Below, piece by piece: positions 16,880-25,019 of a DNA stretch of 64,000 nucleotides. Both the position numbers and the translations under genes were made by a program. The DNA is from UBA1723 sp045641625 (GTDB lineage: Bacteria; Bacteroidota; Bacteroidia; Bacteroidales; Paludibacteraceae), in NCBI GenBank assembly GCA_045641625.1, contig JAZUHH010000095.1, positions 6,990-70,989 on the forward strand, read 5' to 3'. Positions within the stretch are counted from its first letter, which is position 1; each line of letters opens with the position of its first letter. The notes under the pieces are model-generated. The model made no database searches. It was not told the origin of the DNA and was given only the letters and a program-made list of their open reading frames with translations.

Positions 16880-17650
16880 ATGATAATAAAAGAAGATATA
16901 TATTTCCCATTCGCAAACGAAGACAGACGACTTCACATCTATCTGCCAGACGACTACTATTCGGAAGGAAACGAAGAAAGATATGCTGTAATGTACATGT
17001 GGGACGGGCAGAACTTGTTCAATGACTGCGACGCCACATTCGGCAAGTCTTGGGGACTTTCGAACTTTCTGCAGGGATATTGGAAAAGAATGATTGTCGT
17101 AGGCATGGAATGCGCCCACAACAGTCCTCAGCGATGCAACGAATACTGCCCTTATTCCGTAGAAATAGGGAATGTAGGAAAGTTGCGAGGTGATGCTGAG
17201 AACACAATACAATGGGTTATTGAAAAGGTTAAACCTTACATAGACAGACGTTTCCGCACATGGAGTCATCGCGAAGCCACAGCAGTGGGAGGTTCGTCTA
17301 TGGGCGGAATGATGTCTCTGTACACTATTCTCAAGCATAACGACATATTCTCTAAGGCTGCAGTCATTTCTCCATCAATAAGGACTTCTATGAGTCATTT
17401 CCTTAACGAAATAAAAGATGCAGACATCAAACCCGACACACGCATTTTCTTCTCGTGGGGAACTAATGAATGGAACTCTCTGGAGGTTGAAGAAACAGTA
17501 AGGAACTACATTCTGGAACTTGAAAGAGAGATACAAACAAAACAACCTTCCTGTCGAACATACATATTCAGACAAGAAGGTGGTTTACATAATGAGGCAT
17601 CCTGGGAACTGCAGCTTCCCACTCTTTTCCCTTTTTTATGGGAAGGATAG
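16880..17650 (+). CDS. Alpha/beta-hydrolase, putative esterase (esterase D/Fes-like)
   Basis: This 256-residue cytoplasmic protein (no signal peptide) has the alpha/beta-hydrolase layout. The nucleophile elbow is GSSMGG with Ser140, an early MYMWDGQNLFND segment is typical of the putative-esterase family (PF00756-like), and a late histidine (GGLHNEASW, His237) can complete the triad. The carbohydrate-esterase/enterochelin-esterase branch includes similar proteins, so an ester of a sugar, siderophore or peptide is possible. It is transcribed toward an operon encoding two more hydrolases and an ATP-grasp ligase; its stop codon directly abuts the stop of the opposing gene. Substrate is unknown. 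Confidence 0.85.
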   Translation: MIIKEDIYFPFANEDRRLHIYLPDDYYSEGNEERYAVMYMWDGQNLFNDCDATFGKSWGLSNFLQGYWKRMIVVGMECAHNSPQRCNEYCPYSVEIGNVGKLRGDAENTIQWVIEKVKPYIDRRFRTWSHREATAVGGSSMGGMMSLYTILKHNDIFSKAAVISPSIRTSMSHFLNEIKDADIKPDTRIFFSWGTNEWNSLEVEETVRNYILELEREIQTKQPSCRTYIFRQEGGLHNEASWELQLPTLFPFLWEG

Positions 17651-18382
17651 CTAACCTAGTACATTGCCCACGAAATAGGCAAGCTGTTTTCTCCACCAAG
17701 GCCAATCATGTGCAACATCATGTCCCCAGTAGTCTATCCATGCAGGGACATTACGTTCCCTCAACAAGTCATCCAATCGTCTGGTAGAGGCTAACAAATC
17801 CTCTTCCCAGTTACCTTGTCCAACACAACAAATGATTCTGCGGTTGCGGTAAACATCCCAATAGTAATGGTCTAAAGGCATCCATCTCAAGTAATCAAGC
17901 GGTGAATTTGAATATACAAGCTCATCAGAATAGTCACCAAAGAAATAGCTTGCATGATATAGTCCGCTTAGGGCTATGACTGTATCAAATAAATCCGGTC
18001 TGCGGAAAAAGAAGTTGCCGGCATGAAATCCACCCATTGAACAACCCGTAACAATGAACGTCTCGTCCCCTCTCCTTACGCTTGGAATGAGTTCGTCAAC
18101 AATGTAATGAAACCATCTTTCGTGCTGTTCTATGCGCCATCGGGAATCTCCTCCCAAATTGCTCCATGTCTCCCAATCTATTCCATCGCAACAAATAATG
18201 CGCAAATCACCTCTCTCAATCCACGAAGAAAGAACATCTACCATCCCGAAATTCTCGTAATCGTAAAAGCGTCCGTCCTGAGAAGGAAAGACAAACAATG
18301 TTCGGCGTCCATCTCCATAAACCTTGAACTCCATATCGCGACCAAGCGATTGGCTGTACCACTTGTTGTATGTTGTCTGCAT
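17651..18382 (-). CDS. Alpha/beta-hydrolase, putative esterase (paralogue 1 in ATP-grasp operon)
   Basis: This 243-residue protein has the nucleophile elbow GCSMGG (Ser115) and a C-terminal WGHDVAHDWPWW whose second histidine (His225) probably completes the catalytic triad. It closely resembles the protein encoded at 19667-20455: both contain VFPSQDxRFY near residue 32, RWF-YIVDELIP near 90-110 and the GCSMGG elbow with HAGNxFFRRPDLF. No signal peptide is present, so it acts in the cytoplasm. The gene starts 8 bp after the ATP-grasp stop codon, indicating co-translation. No terminator fits between it and the convergent esterase. Function beyond ester or amide hydrolysis is not assignable. Confidence 0.85.
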   Translation of the reverse strand: MQTTYNKWYSQSLGRDMEFKVYGDGRRTLFVFPSQDGRFYDYENFGMVDVLSSWIERGDLRIICCDGIDWETWSNLGGDSRWRIEQHERWFHYIVDELIPSVRRGDETFIVTGCSMGGFHAGNFFFRRPDLFDTVIALSGLYHASYFFGDYSDELVYSNSPLDYLRWMPLDHYYWDVYRNRRIICCVGQGNWEEDLLASTRRLDDLLRERNVPAWIDYWGHDVAHDWPWWRKQLAYFVGNVLG

Positions 18383-18390
18383 TCTAATTC

Positions 18391-19629
18391 CTATTTTTTC
18401 TTGTGAACAAAATCTACAAAATCATCTACCTCTTTCTTTGTCTTGAGTTTTACCGTAAACATCTGCTGTCCCATAGCACCGGAAAGTATTTCAGGCATTC
18501 TGTCGCACATAACGAGCTGTTCCTTGTAACGCTCCTTGACCTCCTCTATGCTGTACACATAGTCATATATGTCTCGTCTGGAAGCAAAAGCACAGTAATA
18601 CTCATCGTTCCAAGGCAAAGACAAAGCGTTGCCTGCATTATGCTTGTTAGACACTGCATGACGAGATTTGTCATAAGTTACCATATCCGCCCAAATACGG
18701 TAAACATCGACACTGTGTGCAAAGTTAATCATATCTGGCGTATAACCTCCGGCTGGACGCATATTTACTTCCAAAGCAACGAAATCACCTTTATTTCCTA
18801 ACCCCTTTCGGTCACAGTCCAAACGGAAGAACTCAAGATGAACAAATCTGCTCTTAACACCGAATGACTCCACAGTCTTTCTACCAAGCACACTCAAAGA
18901 TTCAGGAATTGCTGGAGACACGAAATAAGACAAATCAAGCTTCTTGTTCACAATATCCATAATCGAAGGTGGCCATACTGTCATAGATTCGAACAAAGGA
19001 TTTGACTTGGAGTCTATAATGGCATCATACGAGCATATATCTCCAGTAATGAACTCCTCAATCACATAGTTGGAAACATTGCTTCCCTCCTTCTTGTAGA
19101 ACGCTTTCAACTCATCGTCATTATGAATTTTGTGTGTACCACCTGCACCAACACCCACGTCTGGCTTGGCAATAATCGGGTAACCCACTTCAACAGCGAA
19201 TGCAAGTGCCTTGCGCTCCCCTTTCGAAGCCTTGAGCTGTCTAGCTGTAGGAATACCACCCTTAGCGTAGAATTTCTTCATCTCCGACTTTTCCTTTATG
19301 GCAGCAATGCCATCCAATTTGATTCCACTATTTACATTAAAGTCGGACCTCAAGCGTGCATCCTGCTCAAGCCAATATTCGTTGTTGGACTCAATCCAGT
19401 CTATTTTTCCATATTTGAAAGCAAAGAAAGCAACCGCACGATACACATCATCATAGTTCTCAAGATTGTCAACTTTATAGTATTCTGTAAGGGAATCTCT
19501 AAGTTGATAATCCAGAGAATCATACGAAGCGTCTGCGATTCCAAGCACATTCACTCCGTTCTGCTTCAACCTGTTGCAGAACTCCCAATAGGTATGAGGG
19601 AAATGAGGAGATATGAAAATGAAATTCAT
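18391..19629 (-). CDS. ATP-grasp ligase of unknown specificity
   Basis: This 412-residue protein has an N-terminal Rossmann-like pre-ATP-grasp domain (MNFIFISPHFPHTYWEFCN) and an ATP-grasp core. Visible elements are Lys155 in IAKPDVGVGAGG (nucleotide-binding lysine and glycine loop), YVIEEFITGD (adenine-contacting strand) and the metal-binding LEVNMRPAGG with Glu287 and Asn289. The family activates a carboxylate as acyl phosphate and joins it to an amine or thiol nucleophile. It resembles the carbamoyl-phosphate-synthase/BiotinC-like branch rather than D-Ala-D-Ala ligases. It sits between two paralogous hydrolases in one operon, so a ligated small molecule or dipeptide may be made and later cleaved. 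Product unknown. Confidence 0.85.
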   Translation of the reverse strand: MNFIFISPHFPHTYWEFCNRLKQNGVNVLGIADASYDSLDYQLRDSLTEYYKVDNLENYDDVYRAVAFFAFKYGKIDWIESNNEYWLEQDARLRSDFNVNSGIKLDGIAAIKEKSEMKKFYAKGGIPTARQLKASKGERKALAFAVEVGYPIIAKPDVGVGAGGTHKIHNDDELKAFYKKEGSNVSNYVIEEFITGDICSYDAIIDSKSNPLFESMTVWPPSIMDIVNKKLDLSYFVSPAIPESLSVLGRKTVESFGVKSRFVHLEFFRLDCDRKGLGNKGDFVALEVNMRPAGGYTPDMINFAHSVDVYRIWADMVTYDKSRHAVSNKHNAGNALSLPWNDEYYCAFASRRDIYDYVYSIEEVKERYKEQLVMCDRMPEILSGAMGQQMFTVKLKTKKEVDDFVDFVHKKK

Positions 19630-19666
19630 CTCTATACTATTAATTATTGTTATTTATACTTTTTGA

Positions 19667-20455
19667 CTAAGCCACCTCGACACGTTCTCCGTTTACAATC
19701 TTGTCGAAGAAATAAACAGCCTGTTTGCGCCACCAATAGAAGTCATGATTTACGTCTTTGCCCCAAAAGTCGAACACACCGCCAACTCCTGCATTTGACA
19801 AAACCTGCTCAAGCCTACGATTAGATTCACTAGTAATCTCCTCGTATTCACCCTGACCGCAACAACAGAATATCTGCTTTCTTCTATACTGGTTAAGAAG
19901 TATCGAAGGGTCGTGCTGTCCTGCTAGAAAATCAAGAGGAGAGTTGAAGTATATCAACTTGTCATCATACTTTGGAAAGAAATAGTCGGCATGGAACAGC
20001 CCGCTCAAAGATAGTATTGTGCTGAACAGATCAGGGCGACGAAAGAACACGTTTCCCGCATGGTATCCGCCCATAGAACAGCCAGTTACGATAAGTTCCT
20101 CGCCTCCGCTCACCTCAGGGATCAGTTCATCAACAATATAGTTAAACCATCTCTCGTGCAAGTCAATACGTTCATGGTACCTGCTTTTCTCCTCATCAGA
20201 CACATAGTCAATGTTCTCTCCGTTCAACCCGTTGCTCCAAGTCTCTTTGTCGATGCTGTCACAGCAGATAAGATGAATTTTGCCAGACTCAATCATCGGA
20301 GCAAGGACAGAGACCATACCGTTATCCTCCCACTCATAGAATCTTTGATCCTGAGATGGGAACACTAGCACACCCTTTCCCTCAGAGCCATACACCTTAT
20401 ACTCCATGTATCGCTCCAAATTATTGCTCCAATGTTTATAGTACTGTATATTCAT
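19667..20455 (-). CDS. Alpha/beta-hydrolase, putative esterase (paralogue 2, first gene of ATP-grasp operon)
   Basis: This 262-residue cytoplasmic hydrolase has the elbow GCSMGG (Ser127) and a C-terminal WGKDVNHDFYWW with a histidine positioned for the triad. It is a paralogue of the product of 17651-18382, differing mainly by an insert of about 12 residues near 79-92 (NGENIDYVSDEEK). It is the promoter-proximal gene: a good -7 box lies 27 bp upstream, and the ATP-grasp gene follows after 37 bp. Retention of two diverged paralogues in one operon suggests different substrates or a heteromeric enzyme. No specific substrate can be read from the sequence. Confidence 0.85.
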   Translation of the reverse strand: MNIQYYKHWSNNLERYMEYKVYGSEGKGVLVFPSQDQRFYEWEDNGMVSVLAPMIESGKIHLICCDSIDKETWSNGLNGENIDYVSDEEKSRYHERIDLHERWFNYIVDELIPEVSGGEELIVTGCSMGGYHAGNVFFRRPDLFSTILSLSGLFHADYFFPKYDDKLIYFNSPLDFLAGQHDPSILLNQYRRKQIFCCCGQGEYEEITSESNRRLEQVLSNAGVGGVFDFWGKDVNHDFYWWRKQAVYFFDKIVNGERVEVA

Positions 20456-20481
20456 ATATCTGCTTTGTTTTATTTCTGATG

Positions 20482-20489
20482 CAAAGTTA
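20482..20489 (-). promoter_or_regulatory. -7 promoter box of esterase/ATP-grasp operon
   Basis: TAACTTTG (minus strand), followed by C, matches TAnnTTTG, with TTG at 20507-20509 as the -33 element. Expected leader is about 20 nt. Confidence 0.65.
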
Positions 20490-20521
20490 CTTCAGCAGTA
20501 TATTCACAACAAACAAAAACT

Positions 20522-20607
20522 GAATTACAAATAATAATTCTACAATATCACAATACAATAGAATTATATTCTAACAAAACAGAATTAATCAGGCATTTGC
20601 AGAATTA
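20522..20607. repeat. Phased GAATTA repeats upstream of esterase/ATP-grasp promoter
   Basis: GAATTA occurs at 20522, 20561, 20582 and 20602, with one inverted copy (TAATTC) at 20535. Spacings of 39, 21 and 20 bp are near multiples of two helical turns. The copy at 20561 is part of the palindrome AGAATTATATTCT. They could be regulator sites or reflect AT-rich sequence. Confidence 0.4.
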
Positions 20608-20615
20608 AGGATTTA

Positions 20616-20648
20616 CAAAAAAAGAGCGGGAGGTAACCTCTCGCTCTT
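20616..20648 (-). terminator. Terminator of PfkB kinase gene
   Basis: A 13-bp stem (AAGAGCGGGAGGT/AACCTCTCGCTCTT region) with one G-U pair is followed on the minus strand by a run of seven T. It lies just past the kinase stop codon at 20676. Confidence 0.85.
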
Positions 20649-20675
20649 ATGCTGAATAATGGTTTGTCTGTTTAC

Positions 20676-21662
20676 CTACACTTTTTTGAACTCTGACCTT
20701 ATGGAGTCCCATATATCGGCACTCATTCTTGTGCCGACGTGCTCGATAATGTTGGCTCCGACAATGGCTCCGTATTTGGCGGCAACCTCTATGTTATAGT
20801 CAGAAGTCATAAGTCCGTACAAATAGCCGGAAGCGAACAAGTCTCCTGCGCCGGTAGTGTCTATGCAGTTTCGGTTAGGCAAAGACGACACAAAGATTGG
20901 CTTTCCGCCGTGAGTCATTGTCCACACGCCTGCACTGCCACCTTTGGCAATCGCAATCTCAGTATCCTGGGCAAGAAGTTTCACACCTTCCTCAAGGTCT
21001 CGAGTCTTGGTGTAGGCCGCAGTCTCCTCCTCGTTGGCGAAACAGATATCGACAAAGTTCTTTACCAGATAATGCATGAAGTCGAAGTTAGACTCTACAA
21101 CATTATAGCTGGCAAGGTCAAGGGAAACCTTTGCGCCATGAGCCTTGGCTGTAATCATGACCTGCTCGATCATGTCATGGTTCTGGACAAGGTAACCTCC
21201 GATGTGGCAGATGTCGATGTTCTGGAATGCGTCATGGCCTACATCCTCTGCCAAAAGTTCCCCCGTAGCTCCAAGGCAAGTGCACATGGTACGCTCTCCG
21301 TCCGGAGAAATCAAGGAAATGCATCGTCCCGTAGGAAGGTCAGAGCGAAGCATGAATGTTTCGACACCATCTTTTCTCAAATCGTTTTCAAAATAGTCAC
21401 CGACCTCATCGCGACCGATTTTTCCGAGGAACGAAGTCTCGACACCTCCGATATTAGCGATACCGTTTATAGTGTTGGCGGCAGAGCCTCCGGAAACGAA
21501 CTGGCACTCCAGGTGCTTGATGTCGTTGGAAATCCTTATCGCCATTTCCTTGTCTATAAGCTGCATTCCTCCCTTCGGAAGACTATATTTTGAAAGAATC
21601 TCTTCATTTGGCAAGCGGCAGAGCATGTCCACCAACGAATTGCCGACACCCAATATTCTCAT
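20676..21662 (-). CDS. PfkB-family carbohydrate/adenosine kinase
   Basis: This 328-residue kinase shows both ribokinase-family signatures: the N-terminal GGSAANTINGIANIGG with substrate-contacting residues and the C-terminal DTTGAGDLFASGYLYGL with the catalytic aspartate and anion hole. FLGKIGRDEVGDYF is also typical. The family phosphorylates sugars or nucleosides with ATP in the cytoplasm; the GGSAANT and KGGMQLID features resemble the adenosine-kinase/sugar-kinase subgroup common in Bacteroidota. It is monocistronic, with its own promoter and strong terminator, divergent from the tRNA genes. The exact substrate is not determined. Confidence 0.88.
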   Translation of the reverse strand: MRILGVGNSLVDMLCRLPNEEILSKYSLPKGGMQLIDKEMAIRISNDIKHLECQFVSGGSAANTINGIANIGGVETSFLGKIGRDEVGDYFENDLRKDGVETFMLRSDLPTGRCISLISPDGERTMCTCLGATGELLAEDVGHDAFQNIDICHIGGYLVQNHDMIEQVMITAKAHGAKVSLDLASYNVVESNFDFMHYLVKNFVDICFANEEETAAYTKTRDLEEGVKLLAQDTEIAIAKGGSAGVWTMTHGGKPIFVSSLPNRNCIDTTGAGDLFASGYLYGLMTSDYNIEVAAKYGAIVGANIIEHVGTRMSADIWDSIRSEFKKV

Positions 21663-21690
21663 AATTTTATTATTTTTAGCATTTTTTTAG

Positions 21691-21698
21691 CAAATATA
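21691..21698 (-). promoter_or_regulatory. -7 promoter box for PfkB kinase
   Basis: TATATTTG (minus strand) followed by C is an exact TAnnTTTG match. It is 24 bp from the tRNA promoter box on the other strand, forming a compact divergent control region. Confidence 0.6.
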
Positions 21699-21721
21699 TT
21701 TTTTATTTTCCAAAAAACTTG

Positions 21722-21729
21722 TACTTTTG
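21722..21729 (+). promoter_or_regulatory. -7 promoter box for the tRNA-Asn pair
   Basis: TACTTTTG followed by C matches TAnnTTTG about 43 bp before the first tRNA. Both tRNAs are probably cut from one precursor. Confidence 0.5.
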
Positions 21730-21771
21730 CATCGCAATTCGACAAAAACGAGTTGCAAAACATAAAAACCT

Positions 21772-21845
21772 GCTTCTTTAGCTCAGTTGGTTAGAGCACA
21801 TGACTGTTAATCATGGGGTCCTAAGTTCAAGCCTTAGAAGAAGCG
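21772..21845 (+). tRNA. tRNA-Asn (GTT), copy 1
   Basis: The 74-nt cloverleaf is complete: acceptor stem GCTTCTT/AAGAAGC, D arm GCTC...GAGC, anticodon stem CATGA/TCATG with loop CTGTTAA (anticodon GTT), variable GGGTC, T arm CTAAG-TTCAAGC-CTTAG and discriminator G. CCA is not encoded. Confidence 0.97.
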
Positions 21846-21882
21846 CAACATCGGGGAACACGATGCAAAACAAGTTTCCAAT

Positions 21883-21956
21883 GCTTCTTTAGCTCAGTTG
21901 GTTAGAGCACATGACTGTTAATCATGGGGTCCTAAGTTCAAGCCTTAGAAGAAGCG
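21883..21956 (+). tRNA. tRNA-Asn (GTT), copy 2
   Basis: This copy is identical to the first over all 74 nt, separated by a 37-nt spacer, and the flanking bases TGC and GCAA before and after are also shared. The tandem arrangement indicates a recent local duplication. Confidence 0.97.
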
Positions 21957-21957
21957 C

Positions 21958-21993
21958 AAGGGTAAGTCGAAAAGGCTTGCCCTTTTCTTTTTC
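21958..21993 (+). terminator. Terminator of tRNA transcript
   Basis: The stem AAGGGTAAG/CTTGCCCTT with a 9-nt loop is followed by TTCTTTTTCC. It starts immediately after the second tRNA. Confidence 0.75.
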
Positions 21994-22038
21994 CGGAAGA
22001 ATCTGCCTGCAATTTAATCATTTTATCAGTTCATACGA

Positions 22039-22099
22039 CAAAAAAGACAACATTTTTTACCCAAACCGACAAAAAGTCGCAATTTTTACGCAAAAAGTC
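22039..22099 (+). repeat. Three CAAAAAGTC-like direct repeats upstream of clpB
   Basis: CAAAAAAGAC (22039), CAAAAAGTC (22070) and CAAAAAGTC (22091) are spaced 31 and 21 bp apart, about three and two helical turns. They lie 90-150 bp before the clpB start. A regulatory role is a guess. Confidence 0.35.
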
Positions 22100-22190
22100 A
22101 TACTAAAACCACTCTAAAAGCTTTGGCATACGTTTTGATTGTAGGATTAAGTGAAATAAAAAACTATAGAATCTTAAAAATTAATAAGTC

Positions 22191-24776
22191 ATGAATTTTC
22201 AGAACTACACAATCAAATCGCAGGAAGTTGTGCAGGAAGCATTAAAGATTGCTCAAAAATACAACAATCCAAATGTGGAACCCGTACACATTTTCCGTGC
22301 ACTAAATGAGGTTGGCGAATCTATAACCAACTTTATTTTCAGCAAGTGCAGTGCAAACACACAGCTTATAAACCAGGAAACCGAAAGACTTACCGGCAAA
22401 CTGCCCAGAGTGACGGGTGGAGACATTCATCTGAGCAACTACGCAATAAACGCGCTTCTAAAGGCAGAAGACTTCAGCAAGCAGGCCGGAGATGAATTCG
22501 TTTCCGTGGAATACATCTTTCTCGGCTTGTTCGAGAATGGCGACGAGGTGGCTGACATGCTGAAGCGTGCAGGCTTGACAAAGAACATCATCGTCTCTGC
22601 CATAAACGAACTTAGAGGCGGCGACAAAGTGAAAAGCCAGAATGCCGAAGACAACTACAAGTCTTTGTCAAAGTATGCCATAAACTTGAACGAAAGGGCA
22701 AGAAGCGGCAAGCTCGATCCGGTAATCGGCCGTGACGAGGAAATTCGCCGTGTGCTTCAGATTCTTTCCCGAAGAACCAAGAACAACCCGATTCTGATCG
22801 GTGAGCCTGGTACAGGAAAGACTGCAATCGCAGAAGGCCTTGCACACAGAATCGTAAGGGGCGACGTGCCAGAGAACTTGAAGACAAAGCAGATATATTC
22901 CCTTGACATGGGTGCCTTGATTGCCGGTGCAAAATACAAGGGAGAGTTCGAAGAGAGACTAAAGTCCGTAGTGAGCGAGGTCTCAAAGTCTGACGGAGAA
23001 ATAATCCTTTTCATTGACGAGATACACACCCTAGTCGGTGCAGGAAAGAGTGACGGAGCAATGGATGCCGCAAACATCTTGAAGCCGGCTCTTGCACGAG
23101 GCGAATTGCGCTCTATCGGTGCTACCACTCTTGACGAATACCAGAAATACTTCGAGAAGGACAAGGCTCTGGAGCGAAGATTCCAAAAGGTAATGATCGA
23201 CGAACCGGACAAGGAAAGCGCAATATCAATACTTCGTGGACTAAAGGAAAGATACGAGACTCACCACAAGGTGAGAATCAAGGATGACGCAATAATCAGC
23301 GCTGTCGAACTTTCCAGCAGATACATTACAGACAGATTCCTTCCAGACAAGGCCATCGACCTGATTGACGAAGCTGCCGCACGTCTAAGGCTACAAATGG
23401 ACTCAGTTCCAGAGGCACTTGACACGCTAGACCGAGAAATCAAACAGCTGGAAATCGAAAGAGAGGCGATAAAAAGAGAAAATGACACAGTCAAGCTTTC
23501 CAGACTGAACTCTGAAATTGCAGAGAAAAAAGACGAATACTCTGCAATGAAGGCAAAGTGGAACAGCGAAAAAGACCTTGTCAATCAAGTGCAGGCTGAA
23601 AAAGCCAAGATAGAAGAATACAAGTTCAAGGCCGAACAAGCTGAAAGAGACGGTTTCTACGCTGAAGTTGCAGAGATCAGATATGGCAAGATCATGGATT
23701 GCCAGAAAAAGATTGACGAAATACAGCAACAGCTTGAGAACAGCAACCTGGGACGAATGATCAAGGAAGAGGTTGACGAGGAGGACATCGCCTTCATCGT
23801 AAGCCGATGGACAGGAATCCCTGTAAACAAGATGCGCCAGAGCGAAAGACAAAAGTTGCTTCACCTGGAAGAGGAACTTCACAAGAGAGTTGTCGGCCAG
23901 GAGGATGCAATAGCCGCAATAGCAGATGCCGTCCGCAGATCTCGTGCCGGACTTTCCGATCCGAAGAGACCTATCGGCTCGTTCATATTCCTTGGAACTA
24001 CAGGAGTAGGTAAGACCGAATTGAGCAAGGCACTGGCAGAATTCCTGTTCGACGACGAGACAATGATGACTCGTATAGACATGAGCGAATACCAGGAGAA
24101 GCATTCTGTCTCTCGACTTGTTGGAGCGCCTCCGGGATACGTTGGATATGATGAGGGTGGACAGCTGACCGAAGCTATAAGAAGAAAGCCTTACAGCGTA
24201 GTGCTGTTCGACGAGATAGAGAAGGCTCATCCAGACGTGTTCAACATACTTCTGCAAGTGCTGGATGACGGAAGGCTGACTGACAACAAGGGCCGTGTAG
24301 TCGATTTCAAGAACACAATCATCATCATGACCTCTAACATGGGTTCGGCAGAGATTCGCGAAAAGTTCGACAAGATGACTGACAACAACAGGGAGGAAGT
24401 TACAGAGTCAGCTAAGGCTGTTGTAATGGAAATGTTGAAACGCACAATTCGCCCTGAATTCCTGAACCGTATCGACGAGATCATCATGTTCTCTCCTCTG
24501 ATGAGAAGCGAAATATCCAAGATTGTCAAGATGCACATCGGAAGCATCTGCAAGCTGCTCAAGGAGCAGGATGTGGAGTTGAACGTCACCGACAAGGCCT
24601 TCGAGTTCATCACAGACGAGGGCTACGATCCGGAGTTCGGAGCCAGACCTGTCAAGAGAGTTCTGCAGAGACACTTGCTTAACGAACTTTCAAAGCAAAT
24701 CCTTTCCGCATCAATTGACAGAAGCAAGCCTATCATCGTAGATTCAGATGGCAACGAATTGACTTTCAGAAACTAA
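22191..24776 (+). CDS. clpB: ClpB disaggregase chaperone
   Basis: This 861-residue AAA+ protein has the full ClpB layout: a Clp N-domain (1-150), NBD1 with Walker A GEPGTGKT near 205-212 and Walker B LFIDEIHTLVGAG, the coiled-coil middle domain (about 400-525), NBD2 with GTTGVGKT and FDEIEKAHPDVFNILLQVLDDG, and a C-terminal D2-small domain. It cooperates with DnaK to extract proteins from aggregates after heat stress. The coiled-coil insert distinguishes it from ClpA and ClpC. It is a single-gene unit ending in a strong terminator. No CIRCE element is visible upstream; instead there are three CAAAAAGTC-like direct repeats. Confidence 0.97.
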   Translation: MNFQNYTIKSQEVVQEALKIAQKYNNPNVEPVHIFRALNEVGESITNFIFSKCSANTQLINQETERLTGKLPRVTGGDIHLSNYAINALLKAEDFSKQAGDEFVSVEYIFLGLFENGDEVADMLKRAGLTKNIIVSAINELRGGDKVKSQNAEDNYKSLSKYAINLNERARSGKLDPVIGRDEEIRRVLQILSRRTKNNPILIGEPGTGKTAIAEGLAHRIVRGDVPENLKTKQIYSLDMGALIAGAKYKGEFEERLKSVVSEVSKSDGEIILFIDEIHTLVGAGKSDGAMDAANILKPALARGELRSIGATTLDEYQKYFEKDKALERRFQKVMIDEPDKESAISILRGLKERYETHHKVRIKDDAIISAVELSSRYITDRFLPDKAIDLIDEAAARLRLQMDSVPEALDTLDREIKQLEIEREAIKRENDTVKLSRLNSEIAEKKDEYSAMKAKWNSEKDLVNQVQAEKAKIEEYKFKAEQAERDGFYAEVAEIRYGKIMDCQKKIDEIQQQLENSNLGRMIKEEVDEEDIAFIVSRWTGIPVNKMRQSERQKLLHLEEELHKRVVGQEDAIAAIADAVRRSRAGLSDPKRPIGSFIFLGTTGVGKTELSKALAEFLFDDETMMTRIDMSEYQEKHSVSRLVGAPPGYVGYDEGGQLTEAIRRKPYSVVLFDEIEKAHPDVFNILLQVLDDGRLTDNKGRVVDFKNTIIIMTSNMGSAEIREKFDKMTDNNREEVTESAKAVVMEMLKRTIRPEFLNRIDEIIMFSPLMRSEISKIVKMHIGSICKLLKEQDVELNVTDKAFEFITDEGYDPEFGARPVKRVLQRHLLNELSKQILSASIDRSKPIIVDSDGNELTFRN

Positions 24777-24803
24777 GACTTTTCCGAAGAACAAGTTAAT
24801 AAC

Positions 24804-24845
24804 AAAAAATGAGGAAGATTCATTGAGAATCTTCCTCATTTTTTT
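24804..24845 (+). terminator. Terminator of clpB
   Basis: A near-perfect stem (AAAAAATGAGGAAGATTC paired with GAATCTTCCTCATTTTTT) with a 5-nt loop ATTGA ends in a T tract. The A/T symmetry would let it act in both directions. Confidence 0.92.
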
Positions 24846-24879
24846 ACAATTTAATTTTGAGAATTAAAAATAAAAAACT

Positions 24880-24887
24880 TAATTTTG
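24880..24887 (+). promoter_or_regulatory. -7 promoter box of the efflux operon
   Basis: TAATTTTG followed by C matches TAnnTTTG, with TTG about 23 bp upstream. The predicted leader to the TolC-like start is about 125 nt. Confidence 0.55.
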
Positions 24888-25019
24888 CGCCGCATTTTCA
24901 GAGATGAAAAGCATTTACAATCGGTTGCAAACAGGTGGGCGCACGGCCAATAGTTTGGTGTTGCTGAAATCGTAAAATGAGAAGACCGCATTCAGTGACA
25001 TATAAAACCAAACAACAAT

